A program made the position numbers and the translations under genes. From NCBI GenBank assembly GCA_016191225.1, contig JACPPC010000003.1, forward strand, positions 114,098 to 178,097: DNA of 64,000 nt. The letters run 5' to 3'. Below are positions 34,864 to 43,550 of this stretch, piece after piece. Origin of the DNA: Gemmatimonadota bacterium. GTDB lineage: Bacteria; Gemmatimonadota; Gemmatimonadetes; Gemmatimonadales; Gemmatimonadaceae. The first letter of the stretch is position 1. Each line of letters starts with the position of its first letter. Below the pieces are notes generated by a model. It did not search any database. It was not told the DNA's origin and saw only the letters and a list, made by a program, of their open reading frames with translations.

Positions 34864-35961
34864 TCAGGGTTTCGGGGCGGTGGCCGCTTCGCGCTCGCGG
34901 GCCCGCTCGCCGCCGAGGATGTTCGACAGGGCGTAGTTGCCCTCGTGGCAGGCGTACTCGTAGATCAGCTCGTTCATCCTCACGAACGGCACTTCGCCGC
35001 TGAACGCCCGCGTGAACGTCGCCGGGTCGTCCACCGTGAAGCGGTAGAGGATCGTGTTGGCGTCGGTCCGATGGAAGCGCTCCGTGACCTTCAGCTGGTC
35101 GGAGGCCCCGCGGAGCATCTGCAGCGGGTGGAAGTTGGTGGTCTCCACCACCAGCGTGTCGCCCTCCCAGCGCCCGAACGAGTCGCCCATCCACGGGCGC
35201 ACCTGCTTCGGCAGCCGCTCGCCCTTGCCCAGGCGGATGATGCGCGCATCGTGGACCATCTCGGTCATCACCAGGATGTGGTCGCGCGTCTGCACGATCG
35301 TGTAGTTGTTGTTGTAGAAGTAGTTCGGCAGCATGGGCGGCCCCGCATTCGAGCCGAACGACAAGATGCACCGCTCGGCGAGCGGGCGGTTCTCCGGGTT
35401 GTCGAATTCGCCGAACTGGCGGTACCGCCGGATCCGCTCGGCCTGTCGCTCGCGCGCGGCGGGGGTGAGGGCGGGAACGCGGCCGTCGGGCGGATCGATG
35501 ATCAGCGAGCTGCGGCGTTCGCCGTTCACCGTCGCCATGTGGTCGCCGGCATCGATCCAGAAGTAGTTGTAGCCGCCCACGTTGCCCGCGGCGCCGGTCG
35601 AGCCGTCGCCGCCCTTGGGTGGGGCAGGCCGGTTGGGGTCGCTCTGCTTGGAGAGCTGTTCCACCGTGTCGGCTCGGATCTTCTCGAGTCTCGCGACCTG
35701 TTCCGGCGTCAGCGCCTGCGCCAGCCCCTGCGGCCGCTCGAACGGCGTCAGCGTGGCGTTGGTCCAGTTCCCCTGCAGGTCCGGATGCCCGTCGGGAGCG
35801 CGCGGCACGACCCAGGCCTTCGCCCGCGGCGCCGGCGCCTTTGCGGCGCTCGCCCTGGTGGCCGGCTCCTGCGCCCGCGCCGCCGCCGAGCCAAGCACGG
35901 CGATGCAGGCCGCCGCGGCGAGCGCGATCCGCGCCGGTCGTGCGGAATATGTGGGCGTCAT
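34864..35961 (-). CDS. Secreted PDLxGxW-family protein, copy 1
   Basis: 365 residues with a signal peptide (about 9-30, AARAQE). The first conserved element is APDGHPDLQGNWTN; later ones are WMGDSFGRWEGDTLVVETTN, LKVTERFHRT and NTILYRFTVDDPATFTRAF. This is an uncharacterised family frequent in acidobacteria and gemmatimonadetes. The neighbouring gene (35969-36823) is a paralogue with the same blocks. The second half looks like a beta-barrel binding fold, which could hold a hydrophobic ligand; that is inference. The genes are seven bases apart, so one operon is likely. Confidence 0.75.
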   Translation of the reverse strand: MTPTYSARPARIALAAAACIAVLGSAAARAQEPATRASAAKAPAPRAKAWVVPRAPDGHPDLQGNWTNATLTPFERPQGLAQALTPEQVARLEKIRADTVEQLSKQSDPNRPAPPKGGDGSTGAAGNVGGYNYFWIDAGDHMATVNGERRSSLIIDPPDGRVPALTPAARERQAERIRRYRQFGEFDNPENRPLAERCILSFGSNAGPPMLPNYFYNNNYTIVQTRDHILVMTEMVHDARIIRLGKGERLPKQVRPWMGDSFGRWEGDTLVVETTNFHPLQMLRGASDQLKVTERFHRTDANTILYRFTVDDPATFTRAFSGEVPFVRMNELIYEYACHEGNYALSNILGGERAREREAATAPKP

Positions 35962-35968
35962 GACGTGG

Positions 35969-36823
35969 CTACGGCTTGAGGGGGGTCTTGCGCAGGTGCC
36001 CGTACAGCAGCTCCTCCACGAACTCCACGCACTTGAACTGTCCCAGTCGCGCGTCGGGCTCCACGTGGCGGTAGAGCGTGAGGCGGATTGTCCACGGGCG
36101 CGAGAAGGTGCGCGGGTCGGTCATCGTCGCTTCGTAGCGGATATGGTCGGGGTCCGTCATCGTCCAGCGTTCCATCACCTTCAGCATTTCGCTGTGGTGA
36201 TTCCCGGCGCGGTCGAACCACGTGGCGTCGTTGAAGCCCGAGACCTCCACCACGAACGTGTCGCCCTCCCAGTGCCCCACCGACTGCCCCATCCACGTGT
36301 CGGTCTGCGGCGGTCCCGGGTCCTTGAGGTACACCTGGCGCACCGCGCCGGCGTATTCGTAGGCGATGAAGAACGCCGACTCGCTCTGCAGCACCTGGAA
36401 GGCGTAGGGGAGGTACGTCGCGCGCGGGATCCCGGGGAGGTAGCACTTCACCTCGGGGTCGCGCGTGAGCCAGTTCTCCTGGTTCTCCCTCTTCCGTGCC
36501 AGCGCCTCGGGGAGGTAGGGAATCTCGCCCCCGACGACGATTCCGGCGCCCGACCGCACCGCACCGACGGCGCCGAGGGCGACGACCTCCCTCGCCGGCA
36601 CCGGCACCACCGGCCCCGGCCGCATCGCCATCGCGGCACGGGCGTTGTGCGGCTCGAGGTCGAAGTTGGCCGTCGTCATCGCCTGCCAGATGCCGCTCAG
36701 GTCGGGCCTGCCGGCGGCGGTGCGGGGCAGCGCGGCGCGCTGGGCCTGCACCGGGGCCCACGCGCCCAAGAGCAGGAGTCCGATGGCAACCATCGTCGGT
36801 GATTGCGTGAATCGACCCTTCAT
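35969..36823 (-). CDS. Secreted PDLxGxW-family protein, copy 2
   Basis: 284 residues with a signal peptide (MVAIGLLLLGAWAPVQAQ). Blocks shared with copy 1 are GRPDLSGIW, WMGQSVGHWEGDTFVVEVSG, MLKVMERWTMTD and HIRYEATMTDPRTFSRPW, ending CVEFVEELLYGHLRKTPLKP. The ATG at 36823 fits the signal; an upstream frame adds 31 residues of unlikely sequence. It is first in the three-gene minus-strand operon. Two tandem 11-base copies of CGTCGGCGATC (36924-36945) lie in the upstream spacer and could be a binding site. Function unknown. Confidence 0.75.
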   Translation of the reverse strand: MKGRFTQSPTMVAIGLLLLGAWAPVQAQRAALPRTAAGRPDLSGIWQAMTTANFDLEPHNARAAMAMRPGPVVPVPAREVVALGAVGAVRSGAGIVVGGEIPYLPEALARKRENQENWLTRDPEVKCYLPGIPRATYLPYAFQVLQSESAFFIAYEYAGAVRQVYLKDPGPPQTDTWMGQSVGHWEGDTFVVEVSGFNDATWFDRAGNHHSEMLKVMERWTMTDPDHIRYEATMTDPRTFSRPWTIRLTLYRHVEPDARLGQFKCVEFVEELLYGHLRKTPLKP

Positions 36824-36923
36824 CGGGACATTTCCGTGCTGGGGTGCGCGCCGGCCGATCGGCGGAGAATATGCGGCGCGACCGCAAGGGCGGCCAGACG
36901 GCCGCCCGCTGCCCATCGCGCCC

Positions 36924-36945
36924 CGTCGGCGATCCGTCGGCGATC
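36924..36945. repeat. Tandem 11-base repeat upstream of the PDLxGxW operon
   Basis: CGTCGGCGATC occurs twice in a row, about 100 bases before the start of copy 2 on the minus strand. It may be an operator or chance. Confidence 0.3.
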
Positions 36946-36998
36946 CGCGGCCGGTCCTGCGGCTGCACCCCGCGCGCGTCCGGGCCGACGCGTGACGA

Positions 36999-38921
36999 CT
37001 AGAGGGCCCAGAACACGCCGTTCACGAGCACGATCAGGTAGTTGGCGAGGCTCGTCGGCGTCACGACCGGGGTCGACGTGTACGTGCCCTTGGCGGGGAT
37101 CGGCGGGAGGAGCGTGGTGCAGCTGATGATCCCCGCGTCCGCCGGCAGGAGTCCGGTGACGTCGCACGGGACGACCGGGATCGGCGCGCCGAAGTTGATC
37201 GCCCGGTCCCGCGGCCGGGCGGTGACGGTCAGCGGCGTGATGGTGATCGTCGCCGTCGCCGTGACCGTGGCGTAGAGCGGGTTCCCCGCGCCACAGGTCA
37301 CCGTGAGCGCGTAGCTGCCCGCGTTCACGGGCGCCGATCCGCTGCTGTACGAGAGCGCCGGCGTGAGCCCGTCGGAGCAAGTGCCGCTCCCCGGCTGGCC
37401 CAGCCCGCTGTACGCGAACGACCCGCCGGTCGCGCTCGCCGTCGGCGTGATCGGCAGCGCCGACGCCGTGAACAGGATGTGCGGTGGGCTGAAGGTGACG
37501 CCCGCCGGCGCGTCGCCTCCCGCCGTCGGCGTCGCCTTGACCGTGTTGGTGCCCGGCGTGGCGCCGAGGATCCAGCAAACACTGGCCTTGCCGGAGGCGT
37601 CCGAGGACGTTGACGCCGTCGTGCCGAACGCCCCGCATGCGCGCGTGTCACGGGCCTCCGGCGCGGCGGTGCCGCCGCCCAGCCCGATCGCCCAGCCGAC
37701 CGGGACGTTCTGCATGATCGTGCCGAGCCGCGTGGTCAGCGTGACCACCGGCCGGCAGGCCGAATCGAGCGGCGTGCCGAAGATCGCGTCCACCGACACG
37801 CAGACCCCGGCGACCGTGAGGTTGAATCGACGCCCGGGCACGAGCACGCGCGGCTGCGTCGGCAGGCGCGGGCCGCGGTTCGACCCGGCCGCCGCGGAGT
37901 CCGGCGAGGGAATCATGAGGAACTCGGTCGCCGTCCCACCGACGCCGCCGCCCGCGCTGAGCACCGGGTCCACCGGGCCGAAGGGGCTGAACTCGGTCGC
38001 GGTCCCGCCCACGCCGCCACCCGCCATCACCTTCGCGTACACCGGTGCCGGGAGCACGAGGCTGGCCAGCGACTTGAGCAGGTTCCCCACCGGACCGAGC
38101 ACCGTTCCCGCGGGGCAGGTGAGGAAGCTCGCGTCTGCGGCGGGCGTGATCTCGAACCCGGCCGTCGCCTGGTGGCCCAGCCGCAACCGCGCCCGCACGT
38201 CGGGGGGAACAGCAGGATCCGGGCACACCGCCACGATCGCCGGCTTCGTCAGTGTCGACGACGACGACAGCTCGGCGAAGCTCGGGAATTGGTCGAGCTT
38301 GGTGACCAGCGGCGACGACGTCGGCGGGAGGATCGTGATCGTGATCAGCGTCGGGACGTCGACCGTGTTGCCCTGCAGGAACACGCCGGCCTGGCCGTCG
38401 CTGCTCAGCCGCACCTGCGGGGCATCCGTCGGGTAGATCAGGAAGGTGTCGGTGGTCAGCCCCACGAGGCACCGGATTCCGTCGATCAGCTCCTGCACCT
38501 GTGCCGGCGTGCCGCCGAGGCGACCGTCGCGCGCCTTGTCCTGGATGAACGTGATCAGGTTCTGCGCGATGTCCCGCGCCGCCGCGACGTTTCGCTTGTC
38601 GAGCAGCTTCTCGATCGCCTCGAGCTTGCCGAGGGCCGAGCGGGCGTTCGGCGAGCGTGACGTGAAGACCCGGTTGACCAGCGACTCCAGCTCGTCGTCG
38701 TCCAGGCATCGCCCGGTCCGCCCGCCGTGCTCGCGATCGCGGGCACGATCGCGCTCATGCTCGCGATCGTCCTTCACTTTCGAGTCGGCCGCGCCGGGCC
38801 CGGTGGGCAGCCCGGCGGTCCCCCTGCGGTCGGAGCAGGCGCCGAGCAGTGCGGCGATCGAGAGCAGGGCGACGATCGAGATCGAGAGGCGACGGCGCAT
38901 TGGGCGTTCCTGGGGTTTCAC
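36999..38921 (-). CDS. Large lipoprotein with C-terminal MBG-type Ig-like repeat
   Basis: 640 residues. A lipoprotein signal (SIVALLSIAALLGAC) is followed by a highly charged linker (KDDREHERDRARDREH) and a helical part, then beta-rich domains. Two copies of GGGVGGTATEF flank SPFGPVDPVLSA in the middle. The C-terminal part (ILFTASALPITPTAS, YATVTATATITITPLTVTAR) has the MBG/Ig-like pattern seen in large bacterial surface proteins. It probably sits on the outer membrane. The inner ATG 21 bases downstream (38900) is an equally good start. No enzyme motif is seen; adhesion or matrix binding is a guess. Confidence 0.72.
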   Translation of the reverse strand: MKPQERPMRRRLSISIVALLSIAALLGACSDRRGTAGLPTGPGAADSKVKDDREHERDRARDREHGGRTGRCLDDDELESLVNRVFTSRSPNARSALGKLEAIEKLLDKRNVAAARDIAQNLITFIQDKARDGRLGGTPAQVQELIDGIRCLVGLTTDTFLIYPTDAPQVRLSSDGQAGVFLQGNTVDVPTLITITILPPTSSPLVTKLDQFPSFAELSSSSTLTKPAIVAVCPDPAVPPDVRARLRLGHQATAGFEITPAADASFLTCPAGTVLGPVGNLLKSLASLVLPAPVYAKVMAGGGVGGTATEFSPFGPVDPVLSAGGGVGGTATEFLMIPSPDSAAAGSNRGPRLPTQPRVLVPGRRFNLTVAGVCVSVDAIFGTPLDSACRPVVTLTTRLGTIMQNVPVGWAIGLGGGTAAPEARDTRACGAFGTTASTSSDASGKASVCWILGATPGTNTVKATPTAGGDAPAGVTFSPPHILFTASALPITPTASATGGSFAYSGLGQPGSGTCSDGLTPALSYSSGSAPVNAGSYALTVTCGAGNPLYATVTATATITITPLTVTARPRDRAINFGAPIPVVPCDVTGLLPADAGIISCTTLLPPIPAKGTYTSTPVVTPTSLANYLIVLVNGVFWAL

Positions 38922-39045
38922 ATGAATGGCGTGCGCGCGGTCGCGCCCGGCCGCTGGTGCGTGCGATCAAGGTGCTGGGGGCGCTCGACGATAGGGCGTC
39001 AGCGATACACCTGCAAGCGCCATGCCAGCAAGACGGCGCCTACGA

Positions 39046-39080
39046 TGCCCCAAGAGCTTGCATCGCATTGACTTGGGGCA
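39046..39080 (-). terminator. Hairpin after the zinc-ribbon kinase gene
   Basis: TGCCCCAAG (39046-39054) pairs perfectly with CTTGGGGCA (39072-39080) over a 17-base loop, 18 bases beyond the kinase stop on the minus strand. No T-run follows, so its terminator role is tentative. Confidence 0.4.
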
Positions 39081-39097
39081 GGGGTGTGGCGCCAGCG

Positions 39098-41800
39098 CTA
39101 CGGCGTTGCGCCCACAAGCTGCCGAAAGCGGACGTCCCCCTCGAGCGGCTTGAAGTACCATCCCGGATCGGACCGGAGCGACGCCGCCCGCGACGGGTTC
39201 GCCGCCAGGTACTCCTTGAGCAGGCGAATCGCCTCGTCCTTGTCCCCCAGCAGCGTGTACACGAACGCGCCGAAGAACGCGAGGTCGCGGGTCGGGTCGG
39301 ACTGCGCCGTGCCCTCCGATCGCCTGGCCACGTGCCGGGCGCTGTCGGCGAGCGCCGGCTGCGTCTTGCTCGCCCGGGCGATCACGGCGGCCACCAGCAT
39401 GTCCTCCGTCATCCGCTCGCGCGGCCGTGCCGCCGGCGGCACCCGCATCACCGCCGTGTCGGCCAGTCGCCACGCCTCGGCCACGTTCGGGACAACCGGC
39501 TTCGCCGTCAGCAGGTACAGCTGGCAGCGCACCGCCCGCACGTCGGCCGGAAAGCGCTGGCGCGCCGTGTGGCACCACTGCTCCGCCTTGTCGAACTGCT
39601 CGAGGTCGTAGGCGGCGTTGAAGAGGCGGGCCAGGATCAGGTTCGCGCTCGACAGGAACTCGTCCGCGGCCAGCGCCTGCTGCGCCGCGATCGACACGTC
39701 GGTGGGGGTGAAGCCGGGGGCGTTGTAGTAGAGGTGCGAGAGGGTGGCGAATGCCCCCGCCTGGTTCCGGTTCAGCGTGGTCGCCTTCTCGAGGTCGGTG
39801 CGGGCGGCCAGCAGCGCCGCCTGCCGCTTAGCGTCGTCGGTCTCGATCGCCGACACCACGATCCAGTACTTGAGGTTCCCGCGCGTCTCGTACGCGTCGG
39901 CGTTGCTGGGGTCGATCGCGATCGCGTGGTCGGCGTGCCCCACCCCCACCTCGATCCACTGGCGGATCAGCGCCGGGTTTCCGCCCGCGAGCCGCGACCG
40001 GCGGTACGCCAGCAGCGCCCTCAGCGCCGCCGGGTCGCCCCATGTCGGGTCCGTCTTCTCCGCCGCGGCGTAGAGGGAGTCGGCGACGAGGAACTCGCGG
40101 TTGAGCCCCGCCGTGTCCCCCCGGGCGTTGGCCGCCTCGCCACTCCGACGCGCCTGCTCGCCGCGCTGCAGCAGCAGCCAGGCGGCGGGGTTCTCGGTCC
40201 CCGCATGCTGTTCCTTCACCTGGATCTCGGCGCCGAGCTGCTGGCGGATCAGGTCCGACGCCACCACCGCCAGCGTGTCGCGCATCGCGAACAGGTTGCC
40301 CGCCGGCACGGCGAACGACGCCCGCTTCACGTTCACGCCGCTGGCGTCGTCGAGCCGCAGGCTCACCCGCACCTTGTCGCCCTCGCGCTCGACCTCGCCG
40401 CGCACCAGGTAGCCGGCGCGCAAGGCGCGGGCGATGCTGTCCGGCCCGAGCGGCGACGACCGGTAGCGCTCCACGCCGGAGCGCGAGATCACCGTCAGGC
40501 TCGGCGCGCTCGACAGCGAGCGGATCAGCCCCTCGGTGAGGCCGTCGGCGAGCGCGGCCAGCGACGAGTCCTTGCTCTGGTCCTGGAAGTACAGCACGGC
40601 CACGCGCCGGGCGTTCGGGTTCGGCGCGCTCGCGCTTCCCTTGCCGCCCAGCAGCGCCCATGAGCCCCCGCCCAGCGCCAGTGCCGCGATCGCCACCGCG
40701 GTGGCCACGCGCGGCCGCCGCCACCACGGGCGCCGCAGCGCGACCAGCCCCTGCACCCCCGTCGTGACGCGGCGCGCCATCACCGGCGTTCCGCGGGCGC
40801 GCATCGTCGCGGTGGACCCGAAGGGGAGCCCCATCAACTCGGCGAACTGCGCGGCGTCCCTCGGCCGGTCGACGGGCATCTTGCCGAGCGCGGCGAAGAT
40901 CACCTGCTCGACCTCCTCGGGCACCGCGCTCCGCACGATCCGCACGCTCGGCACCTGCTCCATCAGGTGCCGCGCCATGATGGCCATCGGGTTGGGGCCG
41001 GTGAACGGGGGCTCTCCGGCGAGCATCTCGTACAGCACGCAACCCAGGCTGTACAGGTCCGCGGTGGGGCCCACGCTCTCGCCGCTCGACTGCTCGGGCG
41101 CCATGTACACGGGGGTCCCCACCGCCATGCCCGTCTGCGTCAGCTTCTGCGTTCCCGCCTCCGACACCGCGCGGGCGATGCCGAAGTCGGCCACGAGGGC
41201 GTGCTCCCCCTGCAGCAGGATGTTCTCGGGCTTGATGTCGCGGTGGATGATCCCCTGCGCGTGGGCGTAGCCGAGGGCGTCGCAGACCTCGAGGGTGATT
41301 CGCACCGCGTCCTCCACGGGGAGCATCCCGTCGCGGTCGAGACGGTCGCGCAGCGACTCCCCCTTCACGAACGGCATCACGTAGTAGAGGAGCGCGCCGG
41401 CGACTCCCGAGTCATAGAGACCGAGGATGTGCGGGTGCTGGAGCTTGGCGGCGAGCTTGATCTCGCGCTCGAAGCGCTCGCCGCCCAGCGAGGCCGCCAG
41501 CTCGGGGTGCAGCACCTTGATCGCGACCTCGCGGTCGTGCTTCTCGTCGCGGGCGAGGTAGACCGTGGCCATCCCGCCGCGGCCCAGCACGCGCTGCACC
41601 TCGTACCGGCCGGCGAGCGCGGCACGGATCTCGGCCAGCGCCTGGGCGGCCGGGTCGGCGGCGTCGTCGACCGGCGCGGCCGGTAGCGTCGCCGCGAGCC
41701 CCGCGGCGGACATTTCCTTCGTGAAGTCGCGGCCGCAGCGATTGCAGAACAGCGAATCGGGGAGGACCGGGGCACCGCACTTCGGGCAGCTTTCCAGCAG
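39098..41800 (-). CDS. Serine/threonine protein kinase with N-terminal zinc ribbon and C-terminal TPR-like region
   Basis: About 900 residues. It begins with a zinc ribbon, CPKCGAPVLPDSLFCNRCG. The kinase follows: VLGRGGMATVYLARDEKH, Lys in VAIKVL, HRDIKPENILL, DFGIARA and GTPVYMAPEQ. One transmembrane helix (about VATAVAIAALALGGGSWALL) leads to a region opening RRVAVLYFQDQSKDSSLAAL, the FlgO/TolB-N-like part, then TPR-like helices. No ATG precedes the zinc ribbon; the best start is CTG at 41800 or 41797, eight bases after AGAGG. A TTG at 41839 is an alternative. Partner proteins are not evident. Confidence 0.88.
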   Translation of the reverse strand: MLESCPKCGAPVLPDSLFCNRCGRDFTKEMSAAGLAATLPAAPVDDAADPAAQALAEIRAALAGRYEVQRVLGRGGMATVYLARDEKHDREVAIKVLHPELAASLGGERFEREIKLAAKLQHPHILGLYDSGVAGALLYYVMPFVKGESLRDRLDRDGMLPVEDAVRITLEVCDALGYAHAQGIIHRDIKPENILLQGEHALVADFGIARAVSEAGTQKLTQTGMAVGTPVYMAPEQSSGESVGPTADLYSLGCVLYEMLAGEPPFTGPNPMAIMARHLMEQVPSVRIVRSAVPEEVEQVIFAALGKMPVDRPRDAAQFAELMGLPFGSTATMRARGTPVMARRVTTGVQGLVALRRPWWRRPRVATAVAIAALALGGGSWALLGGKGSASAPNPNARRVAVLYFQDQSKDSSLAALADGLTEGLIRSLSSAPSLTVISRSGVERYRSSPLGPDSIARALRAGYLVRGEVEREGDKVRVSLRLDDASGVNVKRASFAVPAGNLFAMRDTLAVVASDLIRQQLGAEIQVKEQHAGTENPAAWLLLQRGEQARRSGEAANARGDTAGLNREFLVADSLYAAAEKTDPTWGDPAALRALLAYRRSRLAGGNPALIRQWIEVGVGHADHAIAIDPSNADAYETRGNLKYWIVVSAIETDDAKRQAALLAARTDLEKATTLNRNQAGAFATLSHLYYNAPGFTPTDVSIAAQQALAADEFLSSANLILARLFNAAYDLEQFDKAEQWCHTARQRFPADVRAVRCQLYLLTAKPVVPNVAEAWRLADTAVMRVPPAARPRERMTEDMLVAAVIARASKTQPALADSARHVARRSEGTAQSDPTRDLAFFGAFVYTLLGDKDEAIRLLKEYLAANPSRAASLRSDPGWYFKPLEGDVRFRQLVGATP

Positions 41801-42085
41801 CGTGACGCCCTCTCGAGGGATGTTCGCGAGCAGCCGCAAATGTACACCGGCGACACGGGAAAAACTGACGGAGGCGTCACGAGCCCCGCAAGCGCGCGAC
41901 CGCCGCGCGCCGTGCCGCGCGCCGTGCCGGGGTTCGCGTGCACGCCGGCCACTTGATCGCCTGGCCCGGCACTGCCGGCCGCGCGCCCGCCGAGCGACAC
42001 GCGGCCGGCAGTTTCCCCTGGAGGCGTCGCCATGGACGTGGGCTCGGATCGCCTCGGGCGGCCGGCCGGCTCGTGCCACTACTGA

Positions 42086-42560
42086 GATCCCGGCGTCGCG
42101 TCCGTCGAGATCGCCGCCACGACCGAGGTCGCGATCGGCCACGGCGGCGTGGTGATCGCCTGCGTGGGCGGCGCGGAAGCCGACCTCGCCGGCGGGGGCT
42201 GCACGCACCGCACCATGGTGCAGCGCGGCGAGCGCGGCGCCTGGGGCGACCCCCTCGACCCCGGCATGTACCCGATCAACCCCCGGGACCAGCCACGTCG
42301 GGTCGGTGCCGACGACCAACGTCGTCCTCGCCCGGGCCGACAGCGATCAGGAGGCCCACACGCCCGACGCCACGCCCTCCACCGTCACCGCCCGCTCCTC
42401 CGCAGGCTTCACCCGCAACCTCGACGCCCCGCAGCTCGCCCACATCCCCCTCGCGTCGGCGCCCGGGGTGATCGCCCGCTTCGGCAGCACCGACAACCTC
42501 GTGACGCCGGTGCTCGAGCCCACGATCGGCCCGCCGCGGCAGCGCCCCAGGGTGCCGTGA
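42086..42560 (+). pseudogene. Possible decayed gene, unidentified
   Basis: After a TGA at 42083, one frame reads SVEIAATTEVAIGHGGVVIA, then GGAEADLAGGG and DPLDPGMYPINPRD. Near 42290 the sense moves to the next frame: TSHVGSVPTTNVVLARADSD, then DAPQLAHIPLASAPGVIARF up to a TGA at 42558. Both parts look more protein-like than the other frames, so a frameshifted gene is plausible. I do not recognise a family. Confidence 0.3.
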
Positions 42561-42595
42561 CCACCCTCGGCACGGGGTCCCGCGCGCTCCGCGGC

Positions 42596-42601
42596 TATCT
42601 T
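42596..42601 (+). promoter_or_regulatory. Candidate -10 box of a leaderless ABC-transporter transcript
   Basis: TATCTT ends six bases before the GTG start and no ribosome site is present. The spacing fits a transcript starting at the start codon. No convincing -35 box was found. Confidence 0.3.
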
Positions 42602-42607
42602 CCCCCC

Positions 42608-43534
42608 GTGGCCGCGAGTCGCCCTGTGCAACCTGTCATCCGCGTCGCGGGAGTCCGCAAGGCGTATGGCAAGCTCGTCGCGGTGGAGGACGTCTCCTTC
42701 GACGTCGGCGACGGCGAGATCTTCGGCCTCATCGGTCCCAACGGCGCCGGCAAGACGACCACGATGGAGTGCGTCGAGGGGATCCGCCGCCCCGACCGGG
42801 GCACGATCGCCGTCCTTGGACTGGACCCGGTGCGCGACGTCTACGCGCTGCAGGAGCGGATCGGCGTCCAGCTCCAGCAGGCGCAGCTGCAGAAGCGCAT
42901 CACCGTCGGCGAGGCGGTCTCGCTCTGGTCGCGGCTCTACCGGCGTCCCCAGGCCGACGGCCAGCGGCTGCTCGAGCAGCTTGGCCTCGCCGAGAAGCGC
43001 GGCGCCTGGTTCATGACCTTGTCGGGAGGGCAGAAGCAGCGGCTGTTCATCGCCCTCGCCCTCATCAACGATCCCGATGTCGTCTTCCTCGACGAGCTCA
43101 CCACCGGTCTCGACCCGCAGGCCCGCCGCGCGATCTGGGAGCTGGTGCGCGGCATCCGTTCCCGCGGCAAGACGGTCGTCCTCACCACGCACCTCATGGA
43201 GGAGGCCGAGAAGCTCTGCGACCGCGTGGCGATCATCGAGCACGGCCGCATCATCGACCTGGGGAGTCCCGCCGACCTCGTGCGCCGCCACTGCCCCGAG
43301 CGATCGGTCGTGCTGTCCACCGCCGACCCGGCCGCGGGCGAGGCTCTCGCGCGCGTCGCCCGGGTCGAGCGCGACGGTGCACGGTACACGATCCACGGCA
43401 CCGGCGACGACCTCGTGACCGAGGTCATCCACTGCCTGTCGGAGCACGGCATTCGCGTGACCGACTTCCGCACGGTGCTGCCGGGCCTCGAGGACGTCTT
43501 CCTCAGGCTCACCGGCCACTCCATCCGCGACTGA
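42608..43534 (+). CDS. ABC transporter ATP-binding protein
   Basis: 308 residues. Walker A is IGPNGAGKTTTMECVEG, the Q-loop region is QLQQAQLQKRITV, the signature is LSGGQKQR, Walker B is DVVFLDELTTGLDP and the switch His is in TTHLMEEAEKLCD. The C-terminal 80 residues match the extension of DrrA/CcmA-type exporters. It pairs with the permease starting 16 bases later, so together they form an ABC-2 exporter for drugs, lipids or polysaccharide parts. The start is GTG 42608; another in-frame GTG six codons later is possible. Confidence 0.93.
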   Translation: MAASRPVQPVIRVAGVRKAYGKLVAVEDVSFDVGDGEIFGLIGPNGAGKTTTMECVEGIRRPDRGTIAVLGLDPVRDVYALQERIGVQLQQAQLQKRITVGEAVSLWSRLYRRPQADGQRLLEQLGLAEKRGAWFMTLSGGQKQRLFIALALINDPDVVFLDELTTGLDPQARRAIWELVRGIRSRGKTVVLTTHLMEEAEKLCDRVAIIEHGRIIDLGSPADLVRRHCPERSVVLSTADPAAGEALARVARVERDGARYTIHGTGDDLVTEVIHCLSEHGIRVTDFRTVLPGLEDVFLRLTGHSIRD

Positions 43535-43550
43535 CGGGCGGGCACCGGAC

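Larger units (their letters stand above)
41801..42607. other. Region of about 0.8 kb without an intact gene
   Basis: Lies between the kinase start and the ABC ATPase start. The left part shows nothing but a weak TACATT box reading towards the kinase. The right part (42086-42560) has protein-like sequence split over two frames, listed separately. Confidence 0.5.
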
